This document shows, piece after piece, positions 1-15,615 of a stretch of DNA of 64,000 bases (the stretch's first letter is position 1; each line of letters opens with the position of its first letter). The stretch lies in assembly GCA_011316305.1 (NCBI GenBank), contig SAUG01000057.1, positions 186,001-250,000 on the forward strand. Direction: 5' to 3'. Under the pieces are notes generated by a model. The model was not told where the DNA came from. It ran no database searches and saw nothing but the letters and a program-made list of their open reading frames with translations. The stretch comes from Rusavskia elegans (lineage: Eukaryota; Ascomycota; Lecanoromycetes; Teloschistales; Teloschistaceae). The position numbers were made by a program, and so were the translations under genes.

Positions 1-2309
<2,309 letters not shown>

Positions 2310-4833
2310 GCGAACAGACCGTTGTTGGTAATGCAACGCATGGATGGTCGAGTCTGACTCCATATGGAACCTCGGGCTTTTGGTAAAGGAGTAGCATATA
2401 GTAGCGAAAGTACGGCAGTGACATCTGTACATTCGCTTACCCAAACCATACCACTAACCATTATATTTTCTTGGCGGTGATTATACGGTGAACGAGCTTT
2501 CGTGAAACCTCTAGTACTTAGAGTACGTTCCTTGGTTGTAGCTCTCTGCCCCTGCGGCTGAATGATGCATAAGGCTGATCTAGTAGCTCGGCTGGTACCA
2601 TTCGCGGCTAATGACTTGGCTCCCACTTTGGTTTAGAACTCGGCATTGCTCTTCCTTCCATTTTCACATTGAACATGAAATTCTCGTTCGACCCAAGACG
2701 ACGTCGCCAAGACAGGAGAAGAGCAACACGCGCTAAAAAGCAAACGGTAGCTGCGAGGATGGATAAGCGGAGGCAGCTCCGAAGATCTCTGGTATCGTTT
2801 CAGGAAATGCCTTTCGTGGCAAGGCACAGACAGGCCTTTACACCTGATCGTCCTCTATTGGTATCGCAGCGAAGCCTGAGGCTACTTGTGGTGCGATATA
2901 GGATCCGCCCGCTGCTCCACCCAGAACCATTCTCTTACTCTCTGACCAAGTAGGGTTCCAGAGAACATCACACCACTTGACGAGCCAACGGCGTGCTGCA
3001 ACATATACCTCGCTTATGACTGACGAGCATCCAGAAAGGGTTTCTAGTCATCTTTAAGCTGACCGATCCATGCATAACATCCACTCCATCGTCAGCGATA
3101 AGACTGCTAGGGAGCTAGCATGATTTCGGAAATTCGAGAAAGACCAACAAACCTCTCAATAAAGGCAATGCCACTCAACGAGGTTATCCAAAATCGCAAG
3201 GAGTAGGTATGCTTGTGGATCATCTGGGAAGATTGATTCCCTGGACAGGCTGTCAAAGTTGTGTACTACTTCTCGACAGAGAATACATGGCGCCGATGCG
3301 ATAAGCGGAGTGATAAAAAGTAAGCATCTAACCTTTTACTTCCATCGCTTTCTTTCCGATCTCCACTTTCGAGGAAAGTCTTTGGGTCAATTGTTTCCCT
3401 TCGAGGCTTGAACATGCAGATCTGTTTCTGGGCGCCATTGACCCCCGATAGCAATGACTAAAGGATAATGTTGCTAAGTATCCTTGCTTCGTCCGATATC
3501 GGTCTTAATGCATTTATTTGAAGCACACTTTGCCAACACTCTGGCCCGTACCCGCCTGTTCCAAGGTCGAATCCATGGTTCGGGCCTATTTTGGTGCAAA
3601 GAAGATGAGATCCAACGGAAGGCCGACTACTCACTGCGACGTTCTGGCTAAAGGCAGTGGACGTGGTAGTCCATATTTTGCGGTCTACAAGCTGCTAATC
3701 ATTATTGTGAGCAGAGTCAATGGTTAAAAATATCAATCGAGTGAGGATGGTAAGCACCAGGCGCTGGGGAAGATGACTAGAAAATGACGAGTGTTCAAAG
3801 GACCGAAGGGAACAAGCCGTGTGATGCTTTGCGTTGTCCTGTGCCCTCTGTCATTGAAATCAATAAGGTCGAAGCATCGAGTCATGCAAAGTTGCTCGCC
3901 AGGGAAGCCTTCCCATGATTAGAATGCTGTATAGACGGAGCACCACGAAAGCCGTGACCGTCACCCGATAATCTTCTGTTGGGGTTCCAATAATGCCAAT
4001 GTCGCTTGCAGCGTTATGCTTCGCACGTCGCATTGCAGAATATGGCTGTACTTTGTCCCTATTGTTTACGAGGGGAGCAACCGAAATAAGGGCTTTCGAC
4101 GACGGCTATTCCAGACGTGTTCAGCCCATCCATCCTCGGGGTGTGAGGCTTTGCTGAATGAAAATTACTGGATACGATTGGGTCTTGGTAAATTAATGTA
4201 TTGTGTTTGATTGCCTGAGTAGAGTACCTTTTCTGAACTCGCGAGGCATTCCAGGCGCAAGGTAGCGGAGCCACCAGGAGCCACTTACCTAAGGTAGTTA
4301 CCAAGGTACCAGACGACGTACGCCAAAACCGCTGCCGTCTGTCAGCCCGTTTCGATCAGCGGCGCCGAACCGACCATTATCTTAGCACAGCCGGTGGCAC
4401 TATGTTCATCACCACTATCAATATTTCGCACCACCATCATAGAACTCAAGCGCATTCCGGTCATCCCCCCTCTGCCTTATCTTTACAAAACCCAGGACAC
4501 GTACATTCCGAAACTCATCCGGACCTCGACTAGTCCCTCACCTTCAGTACTCGGCCGCGATCTTCTGGATGGTCGTGGACATCTACCTGCATATTATACT
4601 CAGTCGTCGGCGGTGACTATCATCCCACTTCAGTCATATAACCACCAGTGGAAGCATGGAATGCTCGACAGGCCGAAGGGCTCGGAAAGGCATTGGCACA
4701 TGCTCACACCAATGAAACCAGTGCGATACATGGTCCGCCGAAGACTGTAGTCCGTTGCCTGGCCTGACACTCAGCCTCCCATTCGAACCACGACTACGCG
4801 GGACTTTATTTGCAAGCTTTCGCTGCCATCACC
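2310..4833. other. Intergenic region between SEC23 and the OGT gene
   Basis: About 2.5 kb with only short frames (the longest is 118 codons at 4394-4750) that match nothing I recognise. The last 450 bases are pyrimidine-rich and probably contain the promoter and leader of the downstream O-GlcNAc transferase. At 4284-4310 there is a small palindromic cluster of the type TTACCTAAGGTAGTTACC, a motif style common in ascomycete promoters. I see no RNA gene or transposon. Confidence 0.5.
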
Positions 4834-7800
4834 ATGAACACAGACGTCGCCTATCGCCACCAAACCCATCCTCACCTCCGCTCGCCTTCATCCGTCAATG
4901 CCTACACAGCGCCAAAGGCGCCAGTGGCAGACCATCCTCGCCTCGGATATCTTACCTCCATACCGCTGAACAGTCCAGGGACGCAACAGCCAATTCATTA
5001 CACCCAACCTACACAAAGCATCAAGGGTTCTTGCCAGCCCTCATCATATCCGCATGACTCTCGGTCTTATGTCGCTGGGCATGAGCACATGCTCCGCCGC
5101 AAAACTCCAAATGGTACACTCGCTGCGGGATACGATGGAAGGCCTGTCGAATGGGCAACTAGACGTCCAGCGAACAAGTACTTTCTGATGCCAGCCTCAA
5201 ATACCACCGGAGATGCGATTTGCCAACCCTATGCACGACACAAGGAATATGATAAGCAAGTCGTCCAACGCGCGCCGAGCTCAGAAAACCACTGGAGACA
5301 TAATACGGAAAGCGATGCAAAGCCATATCTCGCACCAGGGTTAGATTCGGTACTTTATCAGGGCTCGCCGTCATACCTACCTGGTCCTCATGCCGGTGGC
5401 CAACAGATACCAATGGTGATGCAGCCAATGTGGCCTCCATGCGTGGGTATAACTTCCTTGAACCATCCTGGGCCATACGGTCCATATTGGCCAAACGGCG
5501 CATTCGTCCCATATCGCCCCGCCCCAATTCGCGACCCTCGCTTCCATACTGGTCTGGACGAACATATCCTCCTTAACAGAACGCCGGATCAGATTTATCT
5601 CTCCAGCATGCCTCACAATGTTCCGCCCCACCCTCCTTCTGGGCCGCGTCTGTCGCCAATGTCGCAAGGTTCGGCATTCTCACACCATATCTCCGCTTTT
5701 GGAACTGAAAAGCTGACAGAATCAGGCGAGACTCCTTTATGGACTTATAGACCTAATATGCCCAGTCTGAAATCTCCAGGTCACCATTCTATGTTCAATT
5801 CGGATGCGGAATCGTTATTGGCAATCCCGGAGAACGTTTCAGCAATTGCCCCCCTTTCCAACCAAAAGGATCCGGTGGTCACCAATGTTCGATACAACGA
5901 ACAAATCTTGATCTGGGCTCACCGAGTATATGTGAATCTTTTATCCTTTAGGCAACAGAGTCGCCGAACGGGATCAAACGTGCAACGCCCTATCCATCGA
6001 TATCCACCAGAACAAGTCCTCCCTCAGCTGCCCCAGGGGACGTCTTTCAGAAGTCGAAACACACATAACAATCACACGGCTCGTCACTCTCATTATAGCG
6101 CCGATCCGTCCGGAAATGATCCTGCATCCTACCCAGACGTCAATGGTAACAGTAGTCTGCTCAGCAGTCATGCGTTGGGGTCCGAGTCCAATTTCGCTGG
6201 TCCTTGCAAACCTTCGAGCATAAGTTCGAAACACGGATCAATTCTTCCGTTGCAGATGGACCATGACGCTTCCCCCACAGCTGCCGCAGTGTGCGCAATC
6301 GAAATATTGAGTAAACTTGGTCAAGAAAGTGGCTGGAGGTGGACAGACGGAATGCTTCTCGGAGGATGTCTTGCCTACGGTTTGGGTGAATATACCAAGG
6401 CGTTCAAGTGGTATTCCAAAGTTTTACAATGCGATCCAAAGTTAGTCGAGTTACCCAATCGATGGCATTCAATTGACCGTGTCTCTAGTAACGTAGAGGC
6501 AATATCAAACCTTGCGGCGACTCTACTATCGCTGGACCGCCGGCAAGAAGCCGAGGAACACTGGCTGCGTTCCGTCAAACTAAGGCCAAGCTACTTCGAA
6601 GCAGTCGAACATTTGGTTGGGATGTATTGCGAAGATCATCGAGGAAGAGAGGCTGTGAAACTCATCGAATTTGTGGAGCAATCTTTGCAGGAAGCTTTTC
6701 CTCGGCATTTGAGCGAACCTGCAAGCGAGAAGAGCGCGTCACCCAACATTCAGAATACTGAATATTCCGACTCCACACGCCGGAGGGAGGAGCAACTCCA
6801 TAAACATCGTCCGAACTCGAGCCCGAATTTTGGTTCCAGCGGTTACTCTATTCCGTCCTCAGACAACGGTAGGATGCTGTCGCTTATTCATGGGAAAGGG
6901 AACATGTTATATGCTTTGGGCGATAATGCAGGAGCCGCCAAAGCCTTCGAGAATGCGATCCTCATCGGGTCTGGACAGCGCCACCATGGAATTCGGAGCT
7001 TAATCGGTAAGGTTTTGAGCGTGTTTACCAAAGGAACAGGAAGTGACCGTTCTTGGAGTAACAATGCGGCCGACGAACCGATTCTGCTCATGCCTCAGGA
7101 TGCTTTGGAGACATCGAGATTGGTCTTCCTACCCTACGGCAACCTACCAGGTCTCGAGGATGTTCCAACCAATATGGCCAGACGTGCGGGCATCTCGATT
7201 GTAAGTAACTCATTGCTGTCACTGGCCAAGATTTACCAGGATGGGATGTCGTCCAGTGGTGCCACTGCAACAGGACCTCGGGCGACATCTGGTGTCAAGG
7301 AGATCCTTGCACTTTATTATCTGTCGTTGTCTTTGCAACCGAGTCCTTCTACTGCCAACAACGTAGGCATCCTTCTCGCCAGCGTTCAACAGCCAGCCCT
7401 GTCAAAGGCGTTTCCTAAACCAGTGCAGGGTTTGACGCCAGGAGTCGTGCCTGGAAGTGGAATCCATCTCGCGCTGGCCTACTATCAGTATGGACTGAAC
7501 CTTGACTCCCGCCACGCCCATCTGTACACCAATTTAGGAAGTCTGTTCAAGGACATCGGACAGCTCAGCGCAGCCATTAAGATGTACGAGAAAGCCGTGC
7601 AGTGTGATGGCAATTTTGACATAGCCTTGGCCAATCTCGCCAACGCAGTCAAGGATCAAGGCAGAATCAGCGACGCCATCGATTATTACAGACGGGCTGT
7701 CACAGCCAATCCGGACTTCGCAGAAGCCGTTTGCGGCCTGGCCAACGCACTGAACTCTGTGTGCAACTGGCACGGGCGAGGTGGCGTCACAGGCCTCAGC

Positions 7801-9695
7801 TCGAGGCGAGATAGATGGCATGTAGACGAAAAAGGGATGCTATATGACGGATATGCCACATCTCTCCCCGCCGGATGGATTGAGCGAGTTGTCGCAATTG
7901 TTGACAAGCAACTTTCCCAAGGCGAGGGATGGGGCAGAGGCCTTCTTCAAAGTATTGAACCCGAACGCTTTCTTCGCGAGCTGCGTCTATTGCCTAGTCT
8001 GGATCTGACCAGCACTATTCAAGATTGGGCTGGCAAGCCATGGGAAGGTGCACGAGTGGTCAGACTGATTGAACGGGCCACGAAACGACTCGGGTGGCAA
8101 TATTACCGTAACAGGTACGTTGAAGGGAGGTCGAACCACGTCTTCGATAGGACCCGCCCTCAGCTTCCTGCTGCACTAGCCGTCCCCACTGCTCCCACCG
8201 TCTTACCATTCCACACCTTCACTTGCCCTCTGTCGGCAAAGCAAATCCGAAAAATCTCCCAACGAAACGGCCTCAGGATCTCGTGCTCTACTTTACGGGC
8301 GGCTTGGCTTCCGCGACAGATCTACGAACCTCCACCGCCACCGGGACCCCATCTCAATGTTGGTTACCTCTCATCAGACTTCAACAATCATCCGCTTGCT
8401 CATTTGATGCAATCGGTCTTTGGGTTTCATGATGGCCGTCGGGTCAAAGCGACGTGTTACGCAACCACAGCTAGTGACGGATCAGTGCACCGTCAGAAAA
8501 TCGAGCGTGAGGCGCCAATCTTTCACGATGCCTCTTCGTGGCCTATCGATCGTTTAGTCAATCAGATAGTCGCTGACAAGGTTCACATCCTTATCAACCT
8601 CAACGGCTACACGCGGGGAGCGAAGAACGAGGTCTTTGCTGCTCGTCCAGCACCCGTACAGATGTCTTTCATGGGTTTTGCTGGCACGCTGGGTGCCGAG
8701 TGGTGCGATTATCTCTTAGCCGATAAGATCGCAATACCTCCGCAGACACTGCGGCCCTCTCGGCAAAATGTGGATCTTGTCGATCAGACAACCGACGGCA
8801 ACAATGACGATGATCAGAACCAGTGGATCTATGGAGAGAACGTCATCTTTGCGAGAGAAACCTTCTTCTGCTGTGATCATCGCCAAAGCGCCCCGGATGC
8901 ACATAAACCCGAGCTCAGCTGGGCAGAAGAACAGCAACGAAGATGGAGAATGCGCAAGGAGCTATTCCCCAACCTTCCCCACAACACGGTCATCCTTGGG
9001 AATTTCAATCAACTATACAAGGTACCGCTACCTCGTTTCAACCTCAAAACTATGGCTAATGAGTTTAGATTGAACCCACCACGTTTCGTACTTGGCTCAG
9101 GATACTCGCTCGAACCCCAAAGGCCGTGTTGTGGCTGCTCCGATTCCCAGAGCTTGGGGAGACGAATTTGCGGGAGACAGCGATGTCATGGGTTGGTGCT
9201 GAGGTTGCTTCACGCGTGATTTTTACCGACGTCGCGCCCAAGCATCAACACATATCCCGTGCCAGAATCTGCGATGTCTTCCTTGATACACCCGAATGTA
9301 ATGCTCATACCACCGCGGCAGACGTCCTCTGGTCGGGAACGCCGCTGTTAACATTCCCACGATATGAGTATAAGATGTGCTCTCGGATGGCAGCCTCCAT
9401 CTTGAGTGGTGCTCTTCCCAAGGGACCGGAAGGTGATGCAGCACGGAGAGATCTCATTGTCCATAGCGATGAGGAGTATGAGGATCGCGCCGTGGAGTTG
9501 GCAACCGATCTTGTTTACCTGAGTGACAATGGAAAAGGTTGGGGTAGGTTAATGGAGCTTCGGAAGCTTTTGTTCGAAAGCCGCTGGACAAGTGCCTTGT
9601 TTGATACCAGAAGATGGGTGCGAGACTTGGAGGAGGCATACGAGCTGGCCTGGAAAAGATGGGTCGAAGGAGAAGGCGGAGACATCTGGCTGTGA
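4834..9695 (+). CDS. SPINDLY/OGT-type O-linked N-acetylglucosaminyltransferase with TPR repeats
   Basis: The predicted protein of about 1604 residues would transfer GlcNAc from UDP-GlcNAc to serine or threonine of nuclear and cytosolic proteins. Exons are 4834-9021 and 9069-9695; the 47 bp intron joins GNFNQLYK to IEPTTFRTW, a conserved run in this family. The first 450 or so residues are low-complexity and rich in Pro, His, Ser and Gln, as in other fungal members. TPR units follow, one near residue 515 (GLGEYTKAFKWYSKVLQCDP) and a clear set near 890-975 (LYTNLGSLFKDIGQLSAAIKMYEKAV and the next unit). The catalytic half begins near 1170 with VGYLSSDFNNHPLAHLM, contains the conserved histidine, and continues with INLNGYTRGAKNEVFAARPAPVQ and DTPECNAHTTAADVLWSGTPL. 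I chose the ATG at 4834 because the frame upstream lacks another ATG. Fungal homologues have similar length. The exact sugar donor is inferred from the family. Confidence 0.9.
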
Positions 9696-12600
9696 GCAAA
9701 GTATTTCAAGGGGGCAGGATCGAAGATGAAGCGCGATATTGGACGGGGTATTCTTCGGGGCATGAGTCATCTACCAGGATATATTGGGGTATTGGGGTAA
9801 GGGCATCTGGGAACATGAGGGATATGACAGCGGGGCGTCTTGTCAAACCAGCGAAGAGCTCGCTTTCTTGGGATATGGGAAAGGCCATATGGATAGGCCG
9901 GTGCTGGGATCAACGTTTGAATGAATTGATGATTTGAGCGAGCAGGCCTTGACGTACACAGGACTCCTGAGCCTGGTAGTCTTCGACTTTCCGAAGTAAT
10001 GCAGATATTTCACGCGATCAAATGGCTGTTTACGACGTAGTGGTGAGAACTTGGCGAACAATAGGTGTGTTGTGTCGATCTATGATTAAGATTCTGAATG
10101 TCTGCGTGGAGCTTGAGCATCGAATGAGTATGGTAACTTGTTCCGTTGTCGTAACCAACATTAGTACTTGATTTGATAGCCTGGTAAGTCGTCCCCATGG
10201 AGATACCCAAATGCGTTCAGGTTGATTTGAACACAAAGGCAGTTTCGTCTTCATCGTCATTCAACATCGAGACCGCATTGCTACGCATGAGTCCTGATTG
10301 AACAGGCCTTGTCTCGGGGACCATGTAGAATACACTGAACGGTCGACGCATCCGGAAGCAACCCAGCATATCTGGCAGCTTCCATAGCGGGATCGATGTA
10401 GGGTAGAGATGCCCAGAGACTGTCACTTGGTACGGCCGTTGTCCCTCGCTAGGATGGGAGCATTAATTATATCCCGCCAGCACCACGGGCGTGTTTTCGG
10501 ATGTACAGGCTGGGTGCAACACGTCGATAAACCCCTCGCTTGGACGAAGATACATCTCGGGAACGAGTATACATCCCGGGGAAAGCGAGGACGCAAGCCC
10601 CTGCTGCACCTGCCATGCGCTGAAAACGCCGTCAGGGCGCCGAGGCCCTGCCCTGATCAACCGAGTGCCAAACGATGACAGCATAACCAAATCAGCTGGG
10701 AGAGTTGAGGTGGAAACCGTACGGGTGGTATCCGTAAGGTAAGGCCCTTGCATCCAAAACCCGAAATTACAGGGCTACTTACCAGTGACGTAATACGTAC
10801 ATGACAATGACAGTGACATCAAAGCAACATCCCCAATCATCCGCTGCTCGGAGAATTCACCGCCAACAAAGCCATGTGTTCGATCTGAGATCATGTACCC
10901 ATCGAGATCTTCCCATGGCCGCGCCCAGACTGCGACGAGCGACCGCTCGAAGCAGAGTAGGATGTGCGATGTGCGGGTTCATTGCGCCAGTAGCGACCCA
11001 GTCAGCGACTGGACCAATCAGACGAGCTTGCTTACACAACACTGCATGGCATGGGTTCGTGGCTGATGGGGACACGCCCACCGTTTTCTGTCATATTGGA
11101 TTAGTGGTGAACCGAAAGCTCCTCTCCACCCGTCGACGACTCGATTATGGATGGAACGCTTTCGACCGGACCAGCTCAGCCTTTGGCCCAAGACGGTAAT
11201 CATCAAGTTTGACGAAAGCGAGTGGGCACCAGCACCACGTTTGGCGACCCCTGCATTCGCATCTTGCTGGCTGGCCGATCCGGTCAATTTGTCAAGCGGG
11301 CGCGCCTGTACGGAGTACGACCGAGTACAATATACATGACTACGGACGTAAGAGTACGACAGTGCTGGGCTTGACGAGTCCAACTTTATCCCATCATTAT
11401 TCCCGATCCCAGGCGGAAGGTCGCGTTGCTGCAGGTCGGCCGTCATTATTACTACCGTGAGCGCAACTCGCACATACTCGGAGCTCCCTCCTCCACCCCT
11501 GGACGATCCCATTTCCCCGTTCAGCCAGATGCGCCTTCCCACTATGCGACATGGTTGCTGAATTGGCCAGTCGTCGTGCAAGGACCTGCGGCACAATGCT
11601 CCCACGAGCTGCGTGGTGCTGACTGACATATTATTGACGAGATGAGGCTGCAGAACGGTGCAGTCAAGCTGGCGCGTCAACAGCGAGCCTCAGAAGCGGA
11701 TCCCGATCACGATGATGGCAAATGTGCCACATACCCAGGGGACCGCAATCCCCTGGGTGCAACGTGAACGTCCGGTGGAATGCGAGGAAAAAATAACAGA
11801 GGCTCGCCAGAGTCAAGCGCTGCTTGCTGGTCACGGAAGGAGAAATGTTTGGGTCAGGAACGGAATTGTTCTCCTTATCCACGCATTAACGAGTGTTCGA
11901 AGGAGACGAACTGGGACAGTAGGCAGCATTCACTGCTGCTGATAAACAACAGGGCTCCAGAAATCAGAAGAGAGCAGTTTGCATCGCCTATTCCTCCCCC
12001 CCGCAACAATGCGATCAGTGCGACAACAATGCTGATTATTCAAGCTTGAAACAAAGGACGAAGCAATTCCGATCGCGATGACACCAAGACGATTTACCGC
12101 ACTAATCTGTTAAGAGGATTGCGTGAGGGTCTAAACTAAAGGGGGCGTTGATGGCTTGAGTGGGTGTGGGACCTTGCACCTTGCAATTGAACGGTTGGCC
12201 GTTGATGACGCTCGTCTATCTGAGCAACGACCCTTCCCGCATCATCTACTTTACCCCGGCGGCCACGATGGCTGGTGGAACGCATGACGGTTGGCAAGGA
12301 TGAGGGCAAGGGGGCAGGGCTTCTGAATTAGTGTCAAGATCTGCTGGGATCACTTGGTTGCCAGAAGCGAAGATGTAGCCAATCCGAAGCGAAAAGAGGG
12401 CCGTTGTGCTGCCGACCCTGGGAGGATCTAGAGGACCAGCAGGGGCCCATGGATCGGTCCAGACCGTTCACTTGGACGTTTTGGCCCGCCGTCGGCGAAT
12501 GCCACAGCCCGGCCTCGTCCACTGCGGCTAGCATCCCGACGACATGGAGTGCTACGGTTGTGGGAAGGCTAAAAAGCACGATTTGAGTATTCTGCTGACG

Positions 12601-14679
12601 CCTCCGAGCGTGACATGTACCATTGCTAAGCCCGATCTTCCCAAGCTCAATCGCTCCTGCATTGGCTCAAAATAACCTAAACGATCGACGGATCGTTGCA
12701 TCTTCCAAGGTTGCCGGGTCGTCCTATCATTCGATATTCGTCATTATGACTGACTCCTTAGGTAGTGTCCTAGCAGCGCCGACGGGAATTAACAACATTG
12801 GAGCAACACCCAAAGCCTTATTATTGCTGCAAATGCTCATGCTCCAGGAGATGTTCCGGTGGTTATCTGCTCTACGTGGACCGGGCTCGAAGAGAGAGAT
12901 TTGCGAGTATCCGTACCGGTTGATTGGGTGGTCGAGATGCAGCAGGCTAGGGGGGTTTGGCCCTGGCTGGCTCTTGCATCTTGCATCGTTTGGGGCAGGT
13001 TGAACGTCAATGCCATGGATTTAGCCAGATGCTGCATGCAGCCTTGATCCGATCACCTCGTTTCGTTTCGCATTCTCGCTTCCCACCCCGAAAAGCCGAT
13101 CATCACCCATGACTGACAAGTGACAGAGGGTCTGCTTCATGGTGCACTCTACCGTGCTCTACATCCTGCATGCGAAAGCCACCACCTTGAGAAACGATTT
13201 CAAAGGTAAGGATAAAGACGAGGAACGGCACCGGAAGAAGCCAGGGACCAATCTCGAAATTCCGATATCGTCGAGGGACGGAGTGGATTCGAGTGAATAA
13301 GTCGCACGGATGATGCCGGGGCACAAGATGACTCTGCTCTCTGCTCTCGTCCTCATGGGGAAAGAGTACTCTGGGAGATGGACGAGAATGATAATAGCGC
13401 TTGCCGCAAGCCATCCCATCAGACCAACGTCCATCCGACAGCTTCTCGCAGACGATGAAGACCCTCTTCTCTAGTGCTGTCGCTCTCCCCTTGTTCTGCC
13501 GCTATGCTTGTTCTGGGTGATTTGTGTTTCCCCCTTCACGGGCCAGGACCAGGAGTAGTGGCTGGGGGGTTTCCCTTTGTGCCGACGGTTGACGAAGTAG
13601 GGAGACCTTAAGTTCTAGTGCGAGTGCCTCATCATCCCAACTAGTCCGTCGACCCTGGTTGCGCATCATCTCGATAACCCTAATCCGTGTCAAAAATATG
13701 GACTGTTACTAAGTCGGTGGAGCATCGTTGAACACTTGAACCTGGCTTCCGTGCTTCCACTCCCACCATCGCGCCTGCCAGCCTGCTTCTGCCCGTTATC
13801 GATCTGCTAGTGCTAGTTACTCCGTACAGACTTGCATCATCTGCTACCTTACCTTACTTTTACTTCGACTGCCCCCTACTGCAGCAGCGCTCAGCTTCGT
13901 GTACCTGGTCGCGAGCATCATTGGAGTTACCATCTGCGTACGGCGAAAGTGGTTTATCTGCTCAAAGAGCAACATCCACCAACCAACCTTGGCCAGGCCA
14001 ATCCCATCCAAACCAAGGCCACAACATCTTTAGCACCTCAACCGTAACATCAGGGCCGGCTTCACAACCGCAGAACCTCTCGCCCGCTACCACATCACCC
14101 ACCGACCTTCCCAGTCCACATCCGGCAGCCGCCGCTCTCTTCCTTCACTTGACTCTTCGGCTCACTGGCACCACCCGATCCATTACCAGGACCAGACGAC
14201 GCCTGGGCGTTCCCTTACAACGCCTCTTGCCCTTCTCAACCACAAGCCAATCCGCAATCTCTCTCATTCTGACGCCCGTTTCCCGTTCTGCTAAGGCTTG
14301 TCCCCTGGTCGTCCCCACGAACGACCTTCGACCAACGCCGTTAGCACGGTCCTACCCTTGCTGTCAAGTACCGCCGCATTCCATCTCAGATCTCACTCTT
14401 TGCTCTCAATCTTGCTCCAGTTTCCTGGGTGACCATCCTCTCCCGCTGACCCTGCCATAATCATTGTCATTACCTCTATTAATTTCTTGAACCCTCGTCA
14501 CATTTTCCGGCTTCATTCCTCTCTGCCAGAGCAGTCACCCGTTGAGGATTTTAAAGGCTGGTTGTAGTGTCAAGGTGTCTCAATTCAACACAGTACGTCA
14601 ACGTCCTCGACCTGTGGATTCTCCTTAGCTTACGTTCTTCAAGTATCCTGCGCCGCTTTGCACTTTCTCAAGCTCCTCG
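9696..14679. other. 5 kb gene-poor region upstream of flbD
   Basis: This is the longest stretch without a convincing gene. Open frames of up to 220 codons exist (minus strand 11018-11680; plus strand 13810-14460) but their predicted proteins are compositionally random and overlap frames on the other strand. The segment 13800-14660 is strongly C/T-rich on the plus strand, the usual look of a long fungal promoter and leader. The region therefore probably carries the regulatory sequence of flbD plus the 3' end of the OGT gene. I find no tRNA B-box with a matching A-box and no repeat arrays. Confidence 0.5.
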
Positions 14680-15615
14680 ATGCCTCAACACAAACGAGGT
14701 CCATGGGCGCAGGGCGAGGATCAGTATCTTCTGCAACTGGTCTCGAGCCAAGGCGCCCATAACTGGGTTAGGATCTCCCATCTGATTGGGACCAGATCGC
14801 CGAAGCAATGTCGAGAACGCTTTCACCAGAATCTCAAACCCACATTGAACCATGAGCCTATCACGCCGGATGAAGGTGAGATGATTGAGCGACTGGTGGG
14901 CGAAATGGGTAAGCGCTGGGCTGAGATTGCCCGTCGACTGCGAGGACGCAGCGATAACGCTGTGAAGAATTGGTGGAACGGCGGCATGAATCGCCGACGG
15001 CGGATCGTTGGCCGGCGCGAAGGCCAGAATCACTGCCCTCAAAGCTTCGACGAGAAAGCCGAACCGCTGTCATTCGCGCGACCGGTCCAGACCATGCCAC
15101 GATGCGCTGCACCCATTCAGATCCCGTCTTACCATCACAGAATCGAACATCCAATGATATCGCCGGCCACCTCCGATGGTTCAGCTATCGACTCGCTTGC
15201 CGAGGCCCCGTCGCTGGTTTCGGATTCGAGTTCGATCGTTTCGGCCTCTCCAAATGCAGTCAAGACAGGATATCCACTGGTCCACCCACCATTCACCCCA
15301 GGGTCAGAAAGCTATCGGCACCCAACCCCTACACATCGTTTCAACTCCAGCCAGTCCATGTCCGATGCGCCTTATATGGTATCAACGTATGTCGAGCCGC
15401 ATAGGGCTCTGCAAACACAGAATCATCAACACCTCCACCAACTCGCCGAGGCTGCAACCAACTCCGCGCCAGCCTATGTGCCACAGCCGCCAACCAAGTG
15501 TTCGCCTCGGCAACAACATCAATTGCCTCCATTCGAGACGTTTGTCAGAGAGGCCGAAAAGCCGGGGCCACTGCCCTCAAGGTCCAGGATGAGTGTATCC
15601 GCGATGTTGGACTAG
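14680..15615 (+). CDS. flbD: FlbD-like R2R3 Myb transcription factor
   Basis: This single-exon gene encodes 311 residues. Two Myb repeats occupy roughly residues 5-52 (KRGPWAQGEDQYLLQLV to CRERFHQNLKP) and 58-103 (ITPDEGEMIERLVGEMG to DNAVKNWWNGG). The spaced tryptophans and the RSPKQCRERFHQNL and GRSDNAVKNWWN recognition helices match FlbD of Aspergillus. FlbD acts in the nucleus upstream of brlA to start conidiophore development. The remainder is disordered, rich in Pro, Ser and His, and ends in the short hydrophobic tail SRMSVSAMLD, similar to the tail of known FlbD proteins. The start is the ATG at 14680, ten residues before the first Myb tryptophan. A very long C/T-rich region lies upstream, so transcriptional or leader-based control is likely. 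The developmental role is known from the family; function here is inferred. Confidence 0.9.
   Translation: MPQHKRGPWAQGEDQYLLQLVSSQGAHNWVRISHLIGTRSPKQCRERFHQNLKPTLNHEPITPDEGEMIERLVGEMGKRWAEIARRLRGRSDNAVKNWWNGGMNRRRRIVGRREGQNHCPQSFDEKAEPLSFARPVQTMPRCAAPIQIPSYHHRIEHPMISPATSDGSAIDSLAEAPSLVSDSSSIVSASPNAVKTGYPLVHPPFTPGSESYRHPTPTHRFNSSQSMSDAPYMVSTYVEPHRALQTQNHQHLHQLAEAATNSAPAYVPQPPTKCSPRQQHQLPPFETFVREAEKPGPLPSRSRMSVSAMLD

Noticed and set aside
3560..3590. tRNA B-box-like sequence (GGTCGAATCC)
   Set aside because: It lacks one T of the B-box and no A-box or cloverleaf can be built around it.
11018..11680. 220-codon minus-strand open frame in the flbD upstream region
   Set aside because: Composition is random-looking, no family motif, and competing frames overlap on the plus strand.
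13810..14460. 216-codon plus-strand frame before flbD
   Set aside because: It lies in a C/T-rich leader; the predicted protein is a Ser/Pro/Thr run caused by base composition.
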